In this document: positions 42,233-51,186 of the stretch, piece after piece | How the letters are laid out: each line of letters starts with the position of its first letter | How positions within the stretch are numbered: the stretch's first letter is position 1 | NCBI GenBank assembly: GCA_017610205.1 | Contig: JAFCCL010000001.1 | Location: 26,805-81,882, forward strand | Length of the DNA: 55,078 nucleotides | From: Candidatus Iainarchaeum sp. | GTDB lineage: Archaea; Iainarchaeota; Iainarchaeia; Iainarchaeales; GCA-2688035 | Direction: 5' to 3' | Translations under genes and position numbers: made by a program | The notes under the pieces: generated by a model | Databases searched by the model: none | The model's input: the letters and a program-made list of their open reading frames with translations, nothing else | Told to the model about the DNA's origin: nothing

Positions 42233-42360
42233 TGTAATTCTGGTAATCTGGCTTGGGAAAAATTGGTTTTGGAATAATCTGTTTTTAGGAAAATTGGTTC
42301 AGAAGTAATACAATCTTCACATAATACCTTCTTTAAATCACTTTTTGTGTCATTTTTTTA

Positions 42361-43641
42361 ATGAATCAAAATACTGTTTGTATTGTTGGCTTGGGTTATG
42401 TTGGTTTTCCACTTGCCTGCCTTTGTGCAAAAAAGGGTTTTAAGGTAAGCGGGTTTGATTTGGATGCTGAAAAGGTTGATTTGATAAATAAAGGCAAATC
42501 TCCAATAAAAGACAGCTATGTTGAAGAAAATCTGGCTGCGGGGAAAATAAAGGCAACAACCGATGCAAAAACATCCCTTAATTTGGCAGATATTGCAATT
42601 GTGTGCGTTCCAACCCCTGCAATTGACAGCAAGCCAGATCTTAGCTTTGTTAAGGCTGCATGCAAAGAGCTTGCGCCCTTTGTTTCAAAAGGTGAGCTCG
42701 TAATAATTGAGTCAACAATTTATCCTGGCACTGTTGAAGAAATTGTATTGCCAATTCTTGAAAAGGGTTCAGGTCTTAAAGCAGGAAAGGACTTTTTTTT
42801 AGGCCACTGTCCTGAAAGAATTGACCCTGGTAACAAAAAATTTACTATTGAAAAAATTCCAAGAGTTCTTGCTTGTTTGAGTGCAAAAGGCAATGCAAAG
42901 GCAAAAAAATTTTACAATTCTTTAATTGATGCAGAAATAACTGTTTTGGCATCTGTAAAAAGCGCTGAAGCGGTGAAGGTTGTTGAAAACACGTTTCGTG
43001 ACATAAACATTGCGTATGTAAATGAGCTTGCAAAAAGCTTTGACAAGATGGGAATTGACTTAAGCGAGGTAATTAAGGGGGCTTCAACAAAGCCATTTGG
43101 CTTCATGCCGTTCTACCCAGGCCCTGGAGTTGGAGGTCATTGTATTGCTCAGGATCCCTACTATCTTATTGAGAGAGCCAGGCAAAGCGGTTTCAAGCAC
43201 AGTTTTTTGGCTCTTGCCAGAGAAATAAATAACAGCATGCCGTCCTACGTTGTTTTGCTTGTTGAAGGTCTTCTTCAGAAGGCAAAAATTGATTTGAAAA
43301 ATGCAAAAATTTCAGTGCTTGGTCTTTCCTATAAGCCTGAAATTGATGATGTTAGGGAAAGTCCTGCTTTGAAGATAGCTTCTCTTCTAAAGCCAAAAGT
43401 TGCAAAATTAACTTTGTTTGACCCGTTTGTTTTGGAAAAAAGCAATGTTTCCTCGCTTGATTTAGCCTTAAAGGACTGCGATTGTATTGTTCTCGCAACT
43501 AACCATCGGGTATTTCTTGAAAAGCTTTTGCCTTCTTTCCTGAAAAGCAAGAGCGTTAAAGCTGTTCTTGATGCAAGGAATGCTTTGGACAAGCAGGGAA
43601 TCGAAAGAGAAGGAATTCTGTACAAGGGTATTGGCAGGTAA
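42361..43641 (+). CDS. Nucleotide sugar dehydrogenase, WecC/WbpA type
   Basis: 426 residues. VCIVGLGYVGFPLACLCAKK (NAD), VPTPAIDSKPDLSFV, ESTIYPGTVEEIVLPILE, GHCPERIDPGN, and the catalytic GPGVGGHCIAQDPYYL are the signature of UDP-N-acetylhexosaminuronate dehydrogenases, distinct from the UDP-glucose type at 34976. Product is probably a UDP-N-acetyl-amino-uronate. The TATA-like TTCTTTAAATC about 27 bases before the ATG indicates a leaderless start. Confidence 0.9.
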   Translation: MNQNTVCIVGLGYVGFPLACLCAKKGFKVSGFDLDAEKVDLINKGKSPIKDSYVEENLAAGKIKATTDAKTSLNLADIAIVCVPTPAIDSKPDLSFVKAACKELAPFVSKGELVIIESTIYPGTVEEIVLPILEKGSGLKAGKDFFLGHCPERIDPGNKKFTIEKIPRVLACLSAKGNAKAKKFYNSLIDAEITVLASVKSAEAVKVVENTFRDINIAYVNELAKSFDKMGIDLSEVIKGASTKPFGFMPFYPGPGVGGHCIAQDPYYLIERARQSGFKHSFLALAREINNSMPSYVVLLVEGLLQKAKIDLKNAKISVLGLSYKPEIDDVRESPALKIASLLKPKVAKLTLFDPFVLEKSNVSSLDLALKDCDCIVLATNHRVFLEKLLPSFLKSKSVKAVLDARNALDKQGIEREGILYKGIGR

Positions 43642-43653
43642 AGAGGTTTTTTT

Positions 43654-45081
43654 TTGAACTCTGTTGAAAAAGGAACAACTTATATTATTGCCTCAAGGTT
43701 TGTCTTTTTTTTAACAGGTTATATAATTTACTTTATTCTTGCCAGGTTTTTATTGACTCCTGAACAATTTGGAGTTTATGGTCTTATAATTGCGCTTTTC
43801 ACAACAGTAAACATGGTTTTGGTAACAACCTTGAACCAGGCTGTTTCAAAATTTGTTTCAGAAAAAGAACACCTTGCAGAAGTAATTAAAAGAAAGGCCT
43901 TAAAGTTGCAGATTGGTTTTAGCCTAATTATTTTTGCAGCTTATTTTGCACTGGCTCCGTTTATTGCATTTGCTTTAAATGACATGACTTTAGTGCCTTT
44001 AATTCAATTCAGCGGACTGCTTTTTATTTCCCATCCCCTTTTTTCAATTTTTGGCGGCTGTCTTACTGGGCTAAGGCAGTTCAAAGGCTTTGCATGGCTT
44101 GAAATAAGTTACAGCGTAATGAAAATGCTTTTGGTAATTGGATTTGTTTTGTTGGGCTTTGAAATTTTTGGCGCAATTGGTGGATTTGTAGCGGCTTCTT
44201 TCCTGGCTGTTGCAATTGGTTTTTTGCTTACTAAATCTAAAAAGTCTGCTGGAAGTTTTGATTCAAAAAAACTTATTTCTTTTGCTTGGCCTCTTCTTTT
44301 TCTTGCAATAATTCAAAGCCTTTTGCTTTACATTGACCTATTTGCAGTAAAATCCTGGAGTTATGTTAATGCAGACCTTTTGTCAGGTTATTATGTTGCA
44401 GCTCAAACAATTGCAAGGCTTCCCCAATTTCTTATTTTTGCAATTGTCTTTGTAATGTTTCCGTTAATTTCTTCAACAACCTTCAAAAAGCAGGACAAAA
44501 AAGCCAAATTTTACTTAAGCAATGCAATTAGATACACTGTCTTATTCATTGCGCCTGTAACTGTTATAATTGCTGCAAATTCTGGTCCAATTATTTCACT
44601 GCTTTATTCTGCAATTTATTTACCTGGAGCAAGCGCCCTTTCAATTCTTGCATTTAGTTCAGCATTCTATGCTTTGTTTTTAATTCTTACAACAGCAATT
44701 TCAAGCAGGGGGGAATCAAGGGTTTCAATGTACTGTGGCGGAATTGCTTTACTCTCGCTTTTTGTATCTTTGGCAATTTTGGTTCCATCTTATTCAATTG
44801 AGGGGGCTGCTATTGCTTCCTTAATTGCTTCCTTTATTGGAATGATTTTGGCAGCTGGTTATGTGCTATACAAGTTTGGTGTCTTAATTCCTGCAAAAAG
44901 TTTTGCAAAAATACTTGCTGCAAGTACAATAACTTTTTTCATTTCATTTGTAATGCCTGCAACCGGCTTTTTACTTATTGCAAAGCTTTTGTTCCTTTTG
45001 CTAATTTACTGCCTTGCATTGGTTGCATTAAGGGAACTTGACAAACGTGACTTTGCTGTTTTCTTAAAGATGCTTCGATAA
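43654..45081 (+). CDS. Polysaccharide flippase, Wzx/MATE-like
   Basis: 475 residues and about 12-14 membrane helices. The start, GTTYIIASRFVFFLTGYIIY then FILARFLLTPEQFGVYGLII, is the classic N-terminus of polysaccharide exporters; the TTG start follows a purine-rich segment 12 bases after the dehydrogenase stop. It should flip a lipid-linked glycan unit across the membrane. A second flippase begins at 53860. Confidence 0.85.
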   Translation: MNSVEKGTTYIIASRFVFFLTGYIIYFILARFLLTPEQFGVYGLIIALFTTVNMVLVTTLNQAVSKFVSEKEHLAEVIKRKALKLQIGFSLIIFAAYFALAPFIAFALNDMTLVPLIQFSGLLFISHPLFSIFGGCLTGLRQFKGFAWLEISYSVMKMLLVIGFVLLGFEIFGAIGGFVAASFLAVAIGFLLTKSKKSAGSFDSKKLISFAWPLLFLAIIQSLLLYIDLFAVKSWSYVNADLLSGYYVAAQTIARLPQFLIFAIVFVMFPLISSTTFKKQDKKAKFYLSNAIRYTVLFIAPVTVIIAANSGPIISLLYSAIYLPGASALSILAFSSAFYALFLILTTAISSRGESRVSMYCGGIALLSLFVSLAILVPSYSIEGAAIASLIASFIGMILAAGYVLYKFGVLIPAKSFAKILAASTITFFISFVMPATGFLLIAKLLFLLLIYCLALVALRELDKRDFAVFLKMLR

Positions 45082-45089
45082 AAAAAAGA

Positions 45090-46811
45090 TTATTTTTTAT
45101 CCACTATAAAGTTTCCTAAAACAAGTACGTCTACTGCACCATTTTTGAATGAGCGAATTGCATCATCTGGTGTGCAAACAATTGGTTCTTCATGTGCATT
45201 AAATGACGTGTTAATAAAAAGAGGCAAGCCAGTAATGTCCTTGTATGCTTTTAGGACTTTGTGATAACGTGGGTTTGCTCTTGTGTCAACTACCTGTGGC
45301 CTTGCGGTGTCGTCCACGTGAACTACGGCTGGTGCAAGTTTTGCTTTTGCTTCTGGAACATCAAATGTTATTGTCATAAATCTTGCAGCATAAGCGCTTT
45401 GTTCATAATTTTTGTAAAATGCTTTTGCATCAGTGTCAAGTATTGATGGGGCAAATGGCATGAATTCTGTTCTATGAAGTCTTTTGTTAAGCCAGTTGTT
45501 TATGTTTTTGTCTGTTGGGTCTGCAATAATGCTCCTGTTTCCAAGAGCTCGTGGCCCATACTCCATTCTTCCCTGGAAATGTCCTACAATCTTTTTTTCT
45601 GAAATGGCTTGTGCTGTTTCTGTCTCAATGTCGTTTACTTCCCTTGCCTTAAGTTTGTGCTTTTCAAGAGCTTTGCTGATTTCTTCTTTGCTAAAGCCTG
45701 GTCCAAAGTAAATATTGTCAAGCTCTTTTGGCTTTAGAAAGCTTCCTTGGTTAAGTTTGTGTTCTGCAAAAAGATAAAGTGCTGCTCCAACTGCAAGCCC
45801 TCCGTCTCCCATGTGAGGGTGGACAAAGAAAGAATTTACTTTTGGACTTTCTGCAATTCTTTGATTGAGTTTTACGTTTGCAAAAACTCCTCCTGCTGTT
45901 ACAACATCGCGAATCCCTGTTTTTTCAACCCAGTAATCTACATATTTTACAAGATTTTCTTCCAAGTGGTCTTGAATTGAAGCCGCAAGGTTTTTGTTGT
46001 CAAAATTTCCAATACCCTCTTTTAGTTTAAGCTTTGCAGAATCATGTCTTGACTTGCTATAGTTCACAATTCTTCCATTGTTGTATCTTACAAGGCTGTT
46101 AAAATAATCAAGATAAGCTGGTTTTCCATAAGCAGCCAATCCAGTTATTTTTCCTTCGTGTTTGTTTGGAGTAAAGCCACATAATTCAGTAACGTAAGCG
46201 TAATATTTTCCAATTGAATTATAGCTTCCTAATCTAAACGCTGTTTTCATTTCGCCTTTTTCTCCAATGCATACAAGTGATGATATGCTGTCACCCGATG
46301 CGTCGTTTGTTACAATTGTTGCGTTTTCTTTTCCTGAGGTATAATATGCACCTGCAGCATGTGCAGTGTGATGGTCTACAAACTTTACAGGACATTCGAA
46401 TCCTATTTTTTTAATTTCTTTTTTGGTTCTTGTTCTCCTGCCTTTTGTACCTGCTTTTTCAATCGCTCTTTGGAAAGGAATCCATTTTTCAGAACTTAGG
46501 ATTGCTCCTGAAAATCCGCTTAGTTTTGAAACAAGTTTTTTTGTGCTTTTTCCTTCGACTAATGCAGATGCGTCTTTGTGGCTTACAATTTCGGGTTTTA
46601 ATGTGCCAAAAATGGTTGCAACTGCAACTATGTCAATATCTTTTGCTTCAATTTTTGCAATTTTTAAAACAGCCTGAATTGATTGTTTTGGAAAGCCCCA
46701 GCACATTTTTTCTCTGTTAATCCTTTCTTCGTTTACTGCCGCAATTATTTTGCCATCTTCAATTACTGCGGCTCCACAGTCATGTGAATCATGTATTCCA
46801 AGAATCTTCAT
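45090..46811 (-). CDS. Carbamoyltransferase, NodU/CmcH family
   Basis: 573 residues. MKILGIHDSHDCGAAVIEDG, VDHHTAHAAGAYYTSGKENA (HxxxHAxxA ATP/metal motif), NDASGDSISSLVCIG, GKITGLAAYGKP, and the C-terminal HPHMGDGGLAVGAALY and GRMEYGPRALGNRSIIADP match TobZ/NodU O-carbamoyltransferases with an N-terminal Kae1-like and a C-terminal domain. It transfers a carbamoyl group from carbamoyl phosphate to a sugar hydroxyl. ATG 46811 sits about 25 bases after a TATA-like TTATACTATT, and a perfect 10-bp inverted repeat lies upstream. Confidence 0.93.
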   Translation of the reverse strand: MKILGIHDSHDCGAAVIEDGKIIAAVNEERINREKMCWGFPKQSIQAVLKIAKIEAKDIDIVAVATIFGTLKPEIVSHKDASALVEGKSTKKLVSKLSGFSGAILSSEKWIPFQRAIEKAGTKGRRTRTKKEIKKIGFECPVKFVDHHTAHAAGAYYTSGKENATIVTNDASGDSISSLVCIGEKGEMKTAFRLGSYNSIGKYYAYVTELCGFTPNKHEGKITGLAAYGKPAYLDYFNSLVRYNNGRIVNYSKSRHDSAKLKLKEGIGNFDNKNLAASIQDHLEENLVKYVDYWVEKTGIRDVVTAGGVFANVKLNQRIAESPKVNSFFVHPHMGDGGLAVGAALYLFAEHKLNQGSFLKPKELDNIYFGPGFSKEEISKALEKHKLKAREVNDIETETAQAISEKKIVGHFQGRMEYGPRALGNRSIIADPTDKNINNWLNKRLHRTEFMPFAPSILDTDAKAFYKNYEQSAYAARFMTITFDVPEAKAKLAPAVVHVDDTARPQVVDTRANPRYHKVLKAYKDITGLPLFINTSFNAHEEPIVCTPDDAIRSFKNGAVDVLVLGNFIVDKK

Positions 46812-46850
46812 AGTTTTTCACGCTTTTTCTTTCAAATAGTATAATGAATT

Positions 46851-46883
46851 ACTAAAAGCAATAAAAACGTTAATGCTTTTAGT
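46851..46883. promoter_or_regulatory. Perfect 10-bp inverted repeat upstream of the carbamoyltransferase
   Basis: ACTAAAAGCA (46851-46860) and TGCTTTTAGT (46874-46883) are perfect inverted copies around a 13-base spacer, just upstream of the minus-strand TATA-like site of the carbamoyltransferase. It could be an operator, or the end of the upstream radical SAM transcript. Confidence 0.45.
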
Positions 46884-46952
46884 TTGCACTATTGTACCAA
46901 TGGAAAAAGCTTCTCTTAGTTGCATTGTTTTATTTGTTTGATTTTTTTTATC

Positions 46953-48479
46953 TTATTTTGCCTTGTTTTTCTTTTTTTCAACAACATTTTTTTGCATTTT
47001 AAGAAATCCTGAGAGTTGCAAAAGCCATTTCATATATTCGTGTTTTCTTTTGCTTTTTAGAATTATTTTTATATAACGCGGTGAAAGCATTGCTGAAAAG
47101 TTTTCCGCAAGCTTTTTTACATACTTTGGATTTTTCAAGGAAAGTCTGTGTACTGTTGGAAATTCCTCTGAGATTTCTTTCAGGAGCTTTTTTAGGTCAA
47201 GATTGTGTTTGGACAACTTGTATTTTGATTCAAGGAGTGAAATCCATGCGTCGTATGATGCCGGACTAGGTCCCAAAGTTTCATAATCTTTAAGTGGCAC
47301 ACCGCCCATTTTTTCATAAATGTCGTTTCCTGGATAAAGTGTTGTGACATTGAATATGCTTACTGTTGCGTCAATTCGCCTTGCAAGATCCAATGTCATT
47401 TCTACATCTTTTTCAGTTTCATCAGGTGTATTTATCATAAAATTTGCAAATGTTCTGATGCCGAGTTTTTTGCATATTCTGAACGCGTTTTCAATCTGTG
47501 GCACAGTAATTTCTTTTCTAAGTCTTACAAGGTTTTCAGGGCTTCCTGATTCAACACCAAAATCTATTTGAACACAGCCCCTGTCCTTCATTGTTTTCAT
47601 AAGGTCTTCGTATACAAGGTTGACTCTTGTTTCACAGCCCCAAATCATGTCAAGCTTTCTTTCCTTCATTTCCTTGCAGATTGTTTCAACATGTTTTCTG
47701 TTTACAGTAAATGTGTCATCATAAAAATACAAGCCGTCAATTTTGTATTTGTTTTTTAAAATTTCTATTTCGTCAACAACTTTTACTGGATCACGGTATC
47801 TTACTGTTCTTCCAAAAATATTTTTGTTTACACAGAATCTGCAAGCATAAGGGCAGCCTCTGCTTGTGAAAACATAGAATCCGGAAATTGGAATTCCCCT
47901 GATACAGTAAATTCCCGGTTTTGTATAATAGTCCATTGGAATTTTGTCAAATGCGGGCATTGGCATTTTTGAAAGGTCTTTAATCAAAGGCCTTGGCTCT
48001 GTTTTTACTATCTTGCCGTCTTTTCTAAGAAATGCAATTCCTTTAATTTTTTTAAAATCCTTTCCTGTTCCAATAGTTTTTGCAAGTTCAAGAATTGTGT
48101 TTTCTCCTTCGCCAATTACTGCAAAATCTATAGGGCTTTTTTTGTAAATTAAATCTGAAGGAATAAGCGTTGGATGTACTCCTCCTGCAAGAATTTTTAC
48201 ATCTGGTAATTCTTTTTTTATTTCTGCTGCAAGATGTCTGGTGTCAAGTACCTCTGGTGTAAGGCAGCTTAGTCCAATTATTTTTGGTTCAAGTTTTACA
48301 GTTTCCTTAATTACTTTTTTAGCCGCTTTTTCCTTGTTTCCAACTCCTTTAACGTCAACAATTTCGGTTGAAATATTGTTTTCTTCAAGAAAAGAAGCCA
48401 TATACATATAGGCAAGTGGCGGTCGCTGGCTCATTGATCTTGCAGGAGAACCTGCAAAAGCAACTTCTGGATTTTTCAT
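46953..48479 (-). CDS. B12-binding-domain radical SAM enzyme (paralogue)
   Basis: 508 residues. The N-terminal cobalamin-binding-like region (AFAGSPARSMSQRPPLAYMY, VKILAGGVHPTLIPSDLIYK, FAVIGEGENTILEL) is followed by FTSRGCPYACRFCVNKNIFG with the CxxxCxxC cluster motif and IDFGVESGSPENLV. Overall order and several segments (YDDTFTVNRKH, MIWGCETRVN) match the protein at 26179-27615, so they are paralogues. Substrates are unknown. It is divergent from the GT4 gene; about 117 bases separate the starts. Confidence 0.85.
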   Translation of the reverse strand: MKNPEVAFAGSPARSMSQRPPLAYMYMASFLEENNISTEIVDVKGVGNKEKAAKKVIKETVKLEPKIIGLSCLTPEVLDTRHLAAEIKKELPDVKILAGGVHPTLIPSDLIYKKSPIDFAVIGEGENTILELAKTIGTGKDFKKIKGIAFLRKDGKIVKTEPRPLIKDLSKMPMPAFDKIPMDYYTKPGIYCIRGIPISGFYVFTSRGCPYACRFCVNKNIFGRTVRYRDPVKVVDEIEILKNKYKIDGLYFYDDTFTVNRKHVETICKEMKERKLDMIWGCETRVNLVYEDLMKTMKDRGCVQIDFGVESGSPENLVRLRKEITVPQIENAFRICKKLGIRTFANFMINTPDETEKDVEMTLDLARRIDATVSIFNVTTLYPGNDIYEKMGGVPLKDYETLGPSPASYDAWISLLESKYKLSKHNLDLKKLLKEISEEFPTVHRLSLKNPKYVKKLAENFSAMLSPRYIKIILKSKRKHEYMKWLLQLSGFLKMQKNVVEKKKNKAK

Positions 48480-48596
48480 AGCACAATTGGTGTAAAAAAC
48501 TTATTAAAATCTTTCCAGTGGCTTTTTTTAATAGTACAATGTTCCAATTGAGCGAGCCGCAATGATTTAAATCCACTGCCATACTTTAATTATCAA

Positions 48597-49799
48597 ATGC
48601 CAAAGATTAAGACATTGCAGCCAGCAACCTCTTTTGTAAGATTTGATGGAGAGGATGGTTTTACAATAGAGTATGCAAAAAGGCTTGTTGCCAAAGGCAT
48701 TGCAGTTGATGCAGTTGCTCCGCATGATGTTGACACAAAGGGTTTTGAGGTAATTGACGGGGTGGCAATCCACAGGTTTAGTTACTTTTTTCCAAAGAGC
48801 CTGCAAAGGCTTGCATACCACGGCGGAGTAGCATTTAATCTTTCAAAAAGCACGCTTGCAAAATTCCAATTTCCTTTATTCATGTTTTCTTTTTTTCTTA
48901 AAACAGCGTGGAATGCAAAAGGCAAGGATATCATTCACGCACAGTGGGTTCCAAGTGGTCTTATTTCTGTTCTAATAAAAAAATTAACTGGCAAGCCGGT
49001 TGTCTTATGGGTTCATAGAATGAATTACGGCGGGCCATTTGTAAAATCTATGACGCGTTTTGTTCTTAGAAATTGTGATTTTGTACTATTCAATTCTTCT
49101 TACACTCTTAATAGGGCAAAAAGGCTCAGTAAAATGAAGGCTTTTGCAATTGTTCCGCCTGGTGTTGATGAAAATCTTTTCAAGCCAATCAAAAAAACAG
49201 GCATTCGGAAAAAAATCGGTGTTGGAACAAAAACAAAAATGGTTTTTGCTGTTGGAAGGTTTGTTGAAAAAAAGGGTTTTGCTTGCCTTATTAATGCAAT
49301 GGAGAAAGTTAAGGCAAGGGATGTTGTTTGTGTTATTGCAGGTGTTGGTCCTTTGGAGGGGTCGCTTAAGCAATTGGCAAAAGAGAAAGGCCTTGAGAAA
49401 AAAGTTCTTTTTCCTGGTTGGGTTAAAAACAGCGAGCTTCCTTTGTGGATGAATGAAGCCGATGTTGTTGTTGTGCCGTCAATTGTTGATTCGCGAGGCG
49501 ACACTGAAACTCTTGGAATTGTTGCAATAGAGGCAATTGCCTGTGGCAGCCCAATAATTGTTTCAAATGTTGGCGGGCTTGTAGATGTTGTAAAACACGG
49601 ATTTAATGGTTTTATTGCAAGGCAAAAGGATTCAAACGATCTTGCAAAGAAAATTAATCTTATTTTGCAAAGCAATTCTCTCAATAATAAAATGGCAAAA
49701 AATGCAAGAGAGCATGCTGAACAAAACTTTTCTTGGGCAAAAACAGTTGAAAAAACAATTGAAATTTACCAAAAAGTTCTTGAAAAAAAGCGCAACTGA
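48597..49799 (+). CDS. GT4 family glycosyltransferase
   Basis: 400 residues, GT-B fold. The N-terminal half has DGFTIEYAKRLVAKGIAVDA and DIIHAQWVPSGLIS; the C-terminal half has VPPGVDENLFKP, VFAVGRFVEKKGFACLINAM (GRxxxxKG), AGVGPLEGSLKQLAKEKGLE and the EAIACGSPIIVSNVGG nucleotide-sugar motif (E-x7-E is partly seen in GIVAIEAIACG). The acceptor is not predictable. Leaderless ATG about 25 bases after GATTTAAATCC. Confidence 0.9.
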   Translation: MPKIKTLQPATSFVRFDGEDGFTIEYAKRLVAKGIAVDAVAPHDVDTKGFEVIDGVAIHRFSYFFPKSLQRLAYHGGVAFNLSKSTLAKFQFPLFMFSFFLKTAWNAKGKDIIHAQWVPSGLISVLIKKLTGKPVVLWVHRMNYGGPFVKSMTRFVLRNCDFVLFNSSYTLNRAKRLSKMKAFAIVPPGVDENLFKPIKKTGIRKKIGVGTKTKMVFAVGRFVEKKGFACLINAMEKVKARDVVCVIAGVGPLEGSLKQLAKEKGLEKKVLFPGWVKNSELPLWMNEADVVVVPSIVDSRGDTETLGIVAIEAIACGSPIIVSNVGGLVDVVKHGFNGFIARQKDSNDLAKKINLILQSNSLNNKMAKNAREHAEQNFSWAKTVEKTIEIYQKVLEKKRN

Positions 49800-49820
49800 A
49801 ATAATTTTTTCCTGCAAACA

Positions 49821-49883
49821 TTATTCTTTTTCTGTCTTTACGGTCTCTGTCTTGTTGAAGGCAGGAATCATTACAACAATCAT
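49821..49883 (-). pseudogene. 5' remnant of a GT2 gene with its promoter
   Basis: On the minus strand a 20-codon frame starts ATG (49883) and reads MIVVMIPAFNKTETVKTEKE, then stop. MIVVMIPAFN is the standard beginning of GT2 glycosyltransferases. A TATA-like TTATAAAACTTATT (about 49904-49917) lies 25 bases upstream, so the promoter and first codons of a lost gene seem to survive next to the GT4 gene. Confidence 0.65.
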
Positions 49884-49939
49884 TTTTTAATAAAGTTTTC
49901 GCAATAAGTTTTATAACTTTTTAGTTTGTTTGTGATACC

Positions 49940-51082
49940 ATGTTAAAATACGCGAAACGAATAAAAGTTTCAAGTGGTCTAAAGATTTTGAAGCATAATC
50001 CTGTCCATTTTTTAAGGATTCTTTTTTCTACAGTAAGGGTTCTAACACTGCCTGATTATAGGTTTTTAAATGGCTACAGCCTGCCACCGGAGAACTTGCT
50101 TTTTGAAATCACAAACAGATGCAACCTCCGTTGCAAAATGTGCTGGCTTTGGAGCAAACATGGTGTAGGCAAGGCCTTTTCATTGAAGAAAGAGCTATCG
50201 ACTTCTGAGATTAAAGGCATAATTGACGATGTCTCAAAGTTCAAGCCGATTATATACTTTATTGGCGGAGAACCTCTTGTTAGGAAGGATATGGTGGATA
50301 TCTTGGATTATACAAAGAAAAAGAAACTCATCTGCACTTTGACAACCAATGGGACTTTGATGGATAAGTCTCTGGCAAAGCGTGTAGTGGAGACAGGAGT
50401 GGATCTCATAACTTTTTCAATTGATGGAGACCAAGAAGCAAATGACAAAATAAGAGGAAAAGGAAATTTCAAGAAGGCTTTGAAAGGTTTGGAAAATGTT
50501 CTGGAGAGGAAAAGGGAATTGCCTATTGTGAGAATCAACATAACTGTCTCAGAAAACAACTATTACAAGCTCTCAGACATTGTCAAAAACTTGTTATCAA
50601 GAATAGACGCTAAGAAACTCGATGAACTGAAGATTCAGCAACTTTGGTTTACTGACAAGAAACACGCAGAGGCGCACAAAAAAGTGATAAAAAAGAACTT
50701 TGCTATAGAGACGGCGGGGATTGATGGATATATTTATGAAAACAAGATGGATTTGAAGGTATTGAAAAGAGAACTGGAAAAGTTGAAATGTTTGGGAAAC
50801 GCAAAAATAAAATTCCAACCAGACTATGACCCAGAAAAATACTACGACTTGTCTGTAGTCTTCAAGAAAAGATGCGTCAGACCCTGGATTTCGGCATCCA
50901 TTAAATCAAATGGTGACCTTATACTTTGTCCAGATTACTATCTGCCTGAGTACATACTAGGCAATCTAAAAGATATGTGTTTTGAAAAACTTTGGAACTC
51001 TGAAAAAGCCTTAAAGTTTAGAAGAATATTGAAGAAAAGAAAGATGTTTCCAGGGTGCAAAAGATGCTGCGGGGTATCTTAA
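49940..51082 (+). CDS. SPASM-type radical SAM enzyme
   Basis: 380 residues. LLFEITNRCNLRCKMCWLWS carries the CxxxCxxC cluster, IIYFIGGEPLVRKDMVDILD the GGEP motif, LICTLTTNGTLMD and FSIDGDQEANDKIRG follow, and the C-terminal CVRPWISASIKSNGDLILCP with CKRCCG is a SPASM-like auxiliary cluster region. Its codon use (many AAG, GAG, CTC, ATC, GTG) looks different by eye from that of its neighbours, which suggests recent acquisition. Function is unknown; related enzymes modify peptides or sugars. Confidence 0.82.
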   Translation: MLKYAKRIKVSSGLKILKHNPVHFLRILFSTVRVLTLPDYRFLNGYSLPPENLLFEITNRCNLRCKMCWLWSKHGVGKAFSLKKELSTSEIKGIIDDVSKFKPIIYFIGGEPLVRKDMVDILDYTKKKKLICTLTTNGTLMDKSLAKRVVETGVDLITFSIDGDQEANDKIRGKGNFKKALKGLENVLERKRELPIVRINITVSENNYYKLSDIVKNLLSRIDAKKLDELKIQQLWFTDKKHAEAHKKVIKKNFAIETAGIDGYIYENKMDLKVLKRELEKLKCLGNAKIKFQPDYDPEKYYDLSVVFKKRCVRPWISASIKSNGDLILCPDYYLPEYILGNLKDMCFEKLWNSEKALKFRRILKKRKMFPGCKRCCGVS

Positions 51083-51186
51083 AGTTTTATAATTCTTGAC
51101 AGGTATTTTGCTTTTATGTGCATAAGGGTATCTGGATAAATAAAGGTTCTTGCAGTAGGGGGGTTGCAAGAAGAGTTTTCATATCT

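Noticed and set aside
46390..46405. T-arm-like GGACATTCGAATCCT, as in a tRNA
   Set aside because: It lies within the carbamoyltransferase coding frame, and no acceptor or anticodon arm can be drawn around it.
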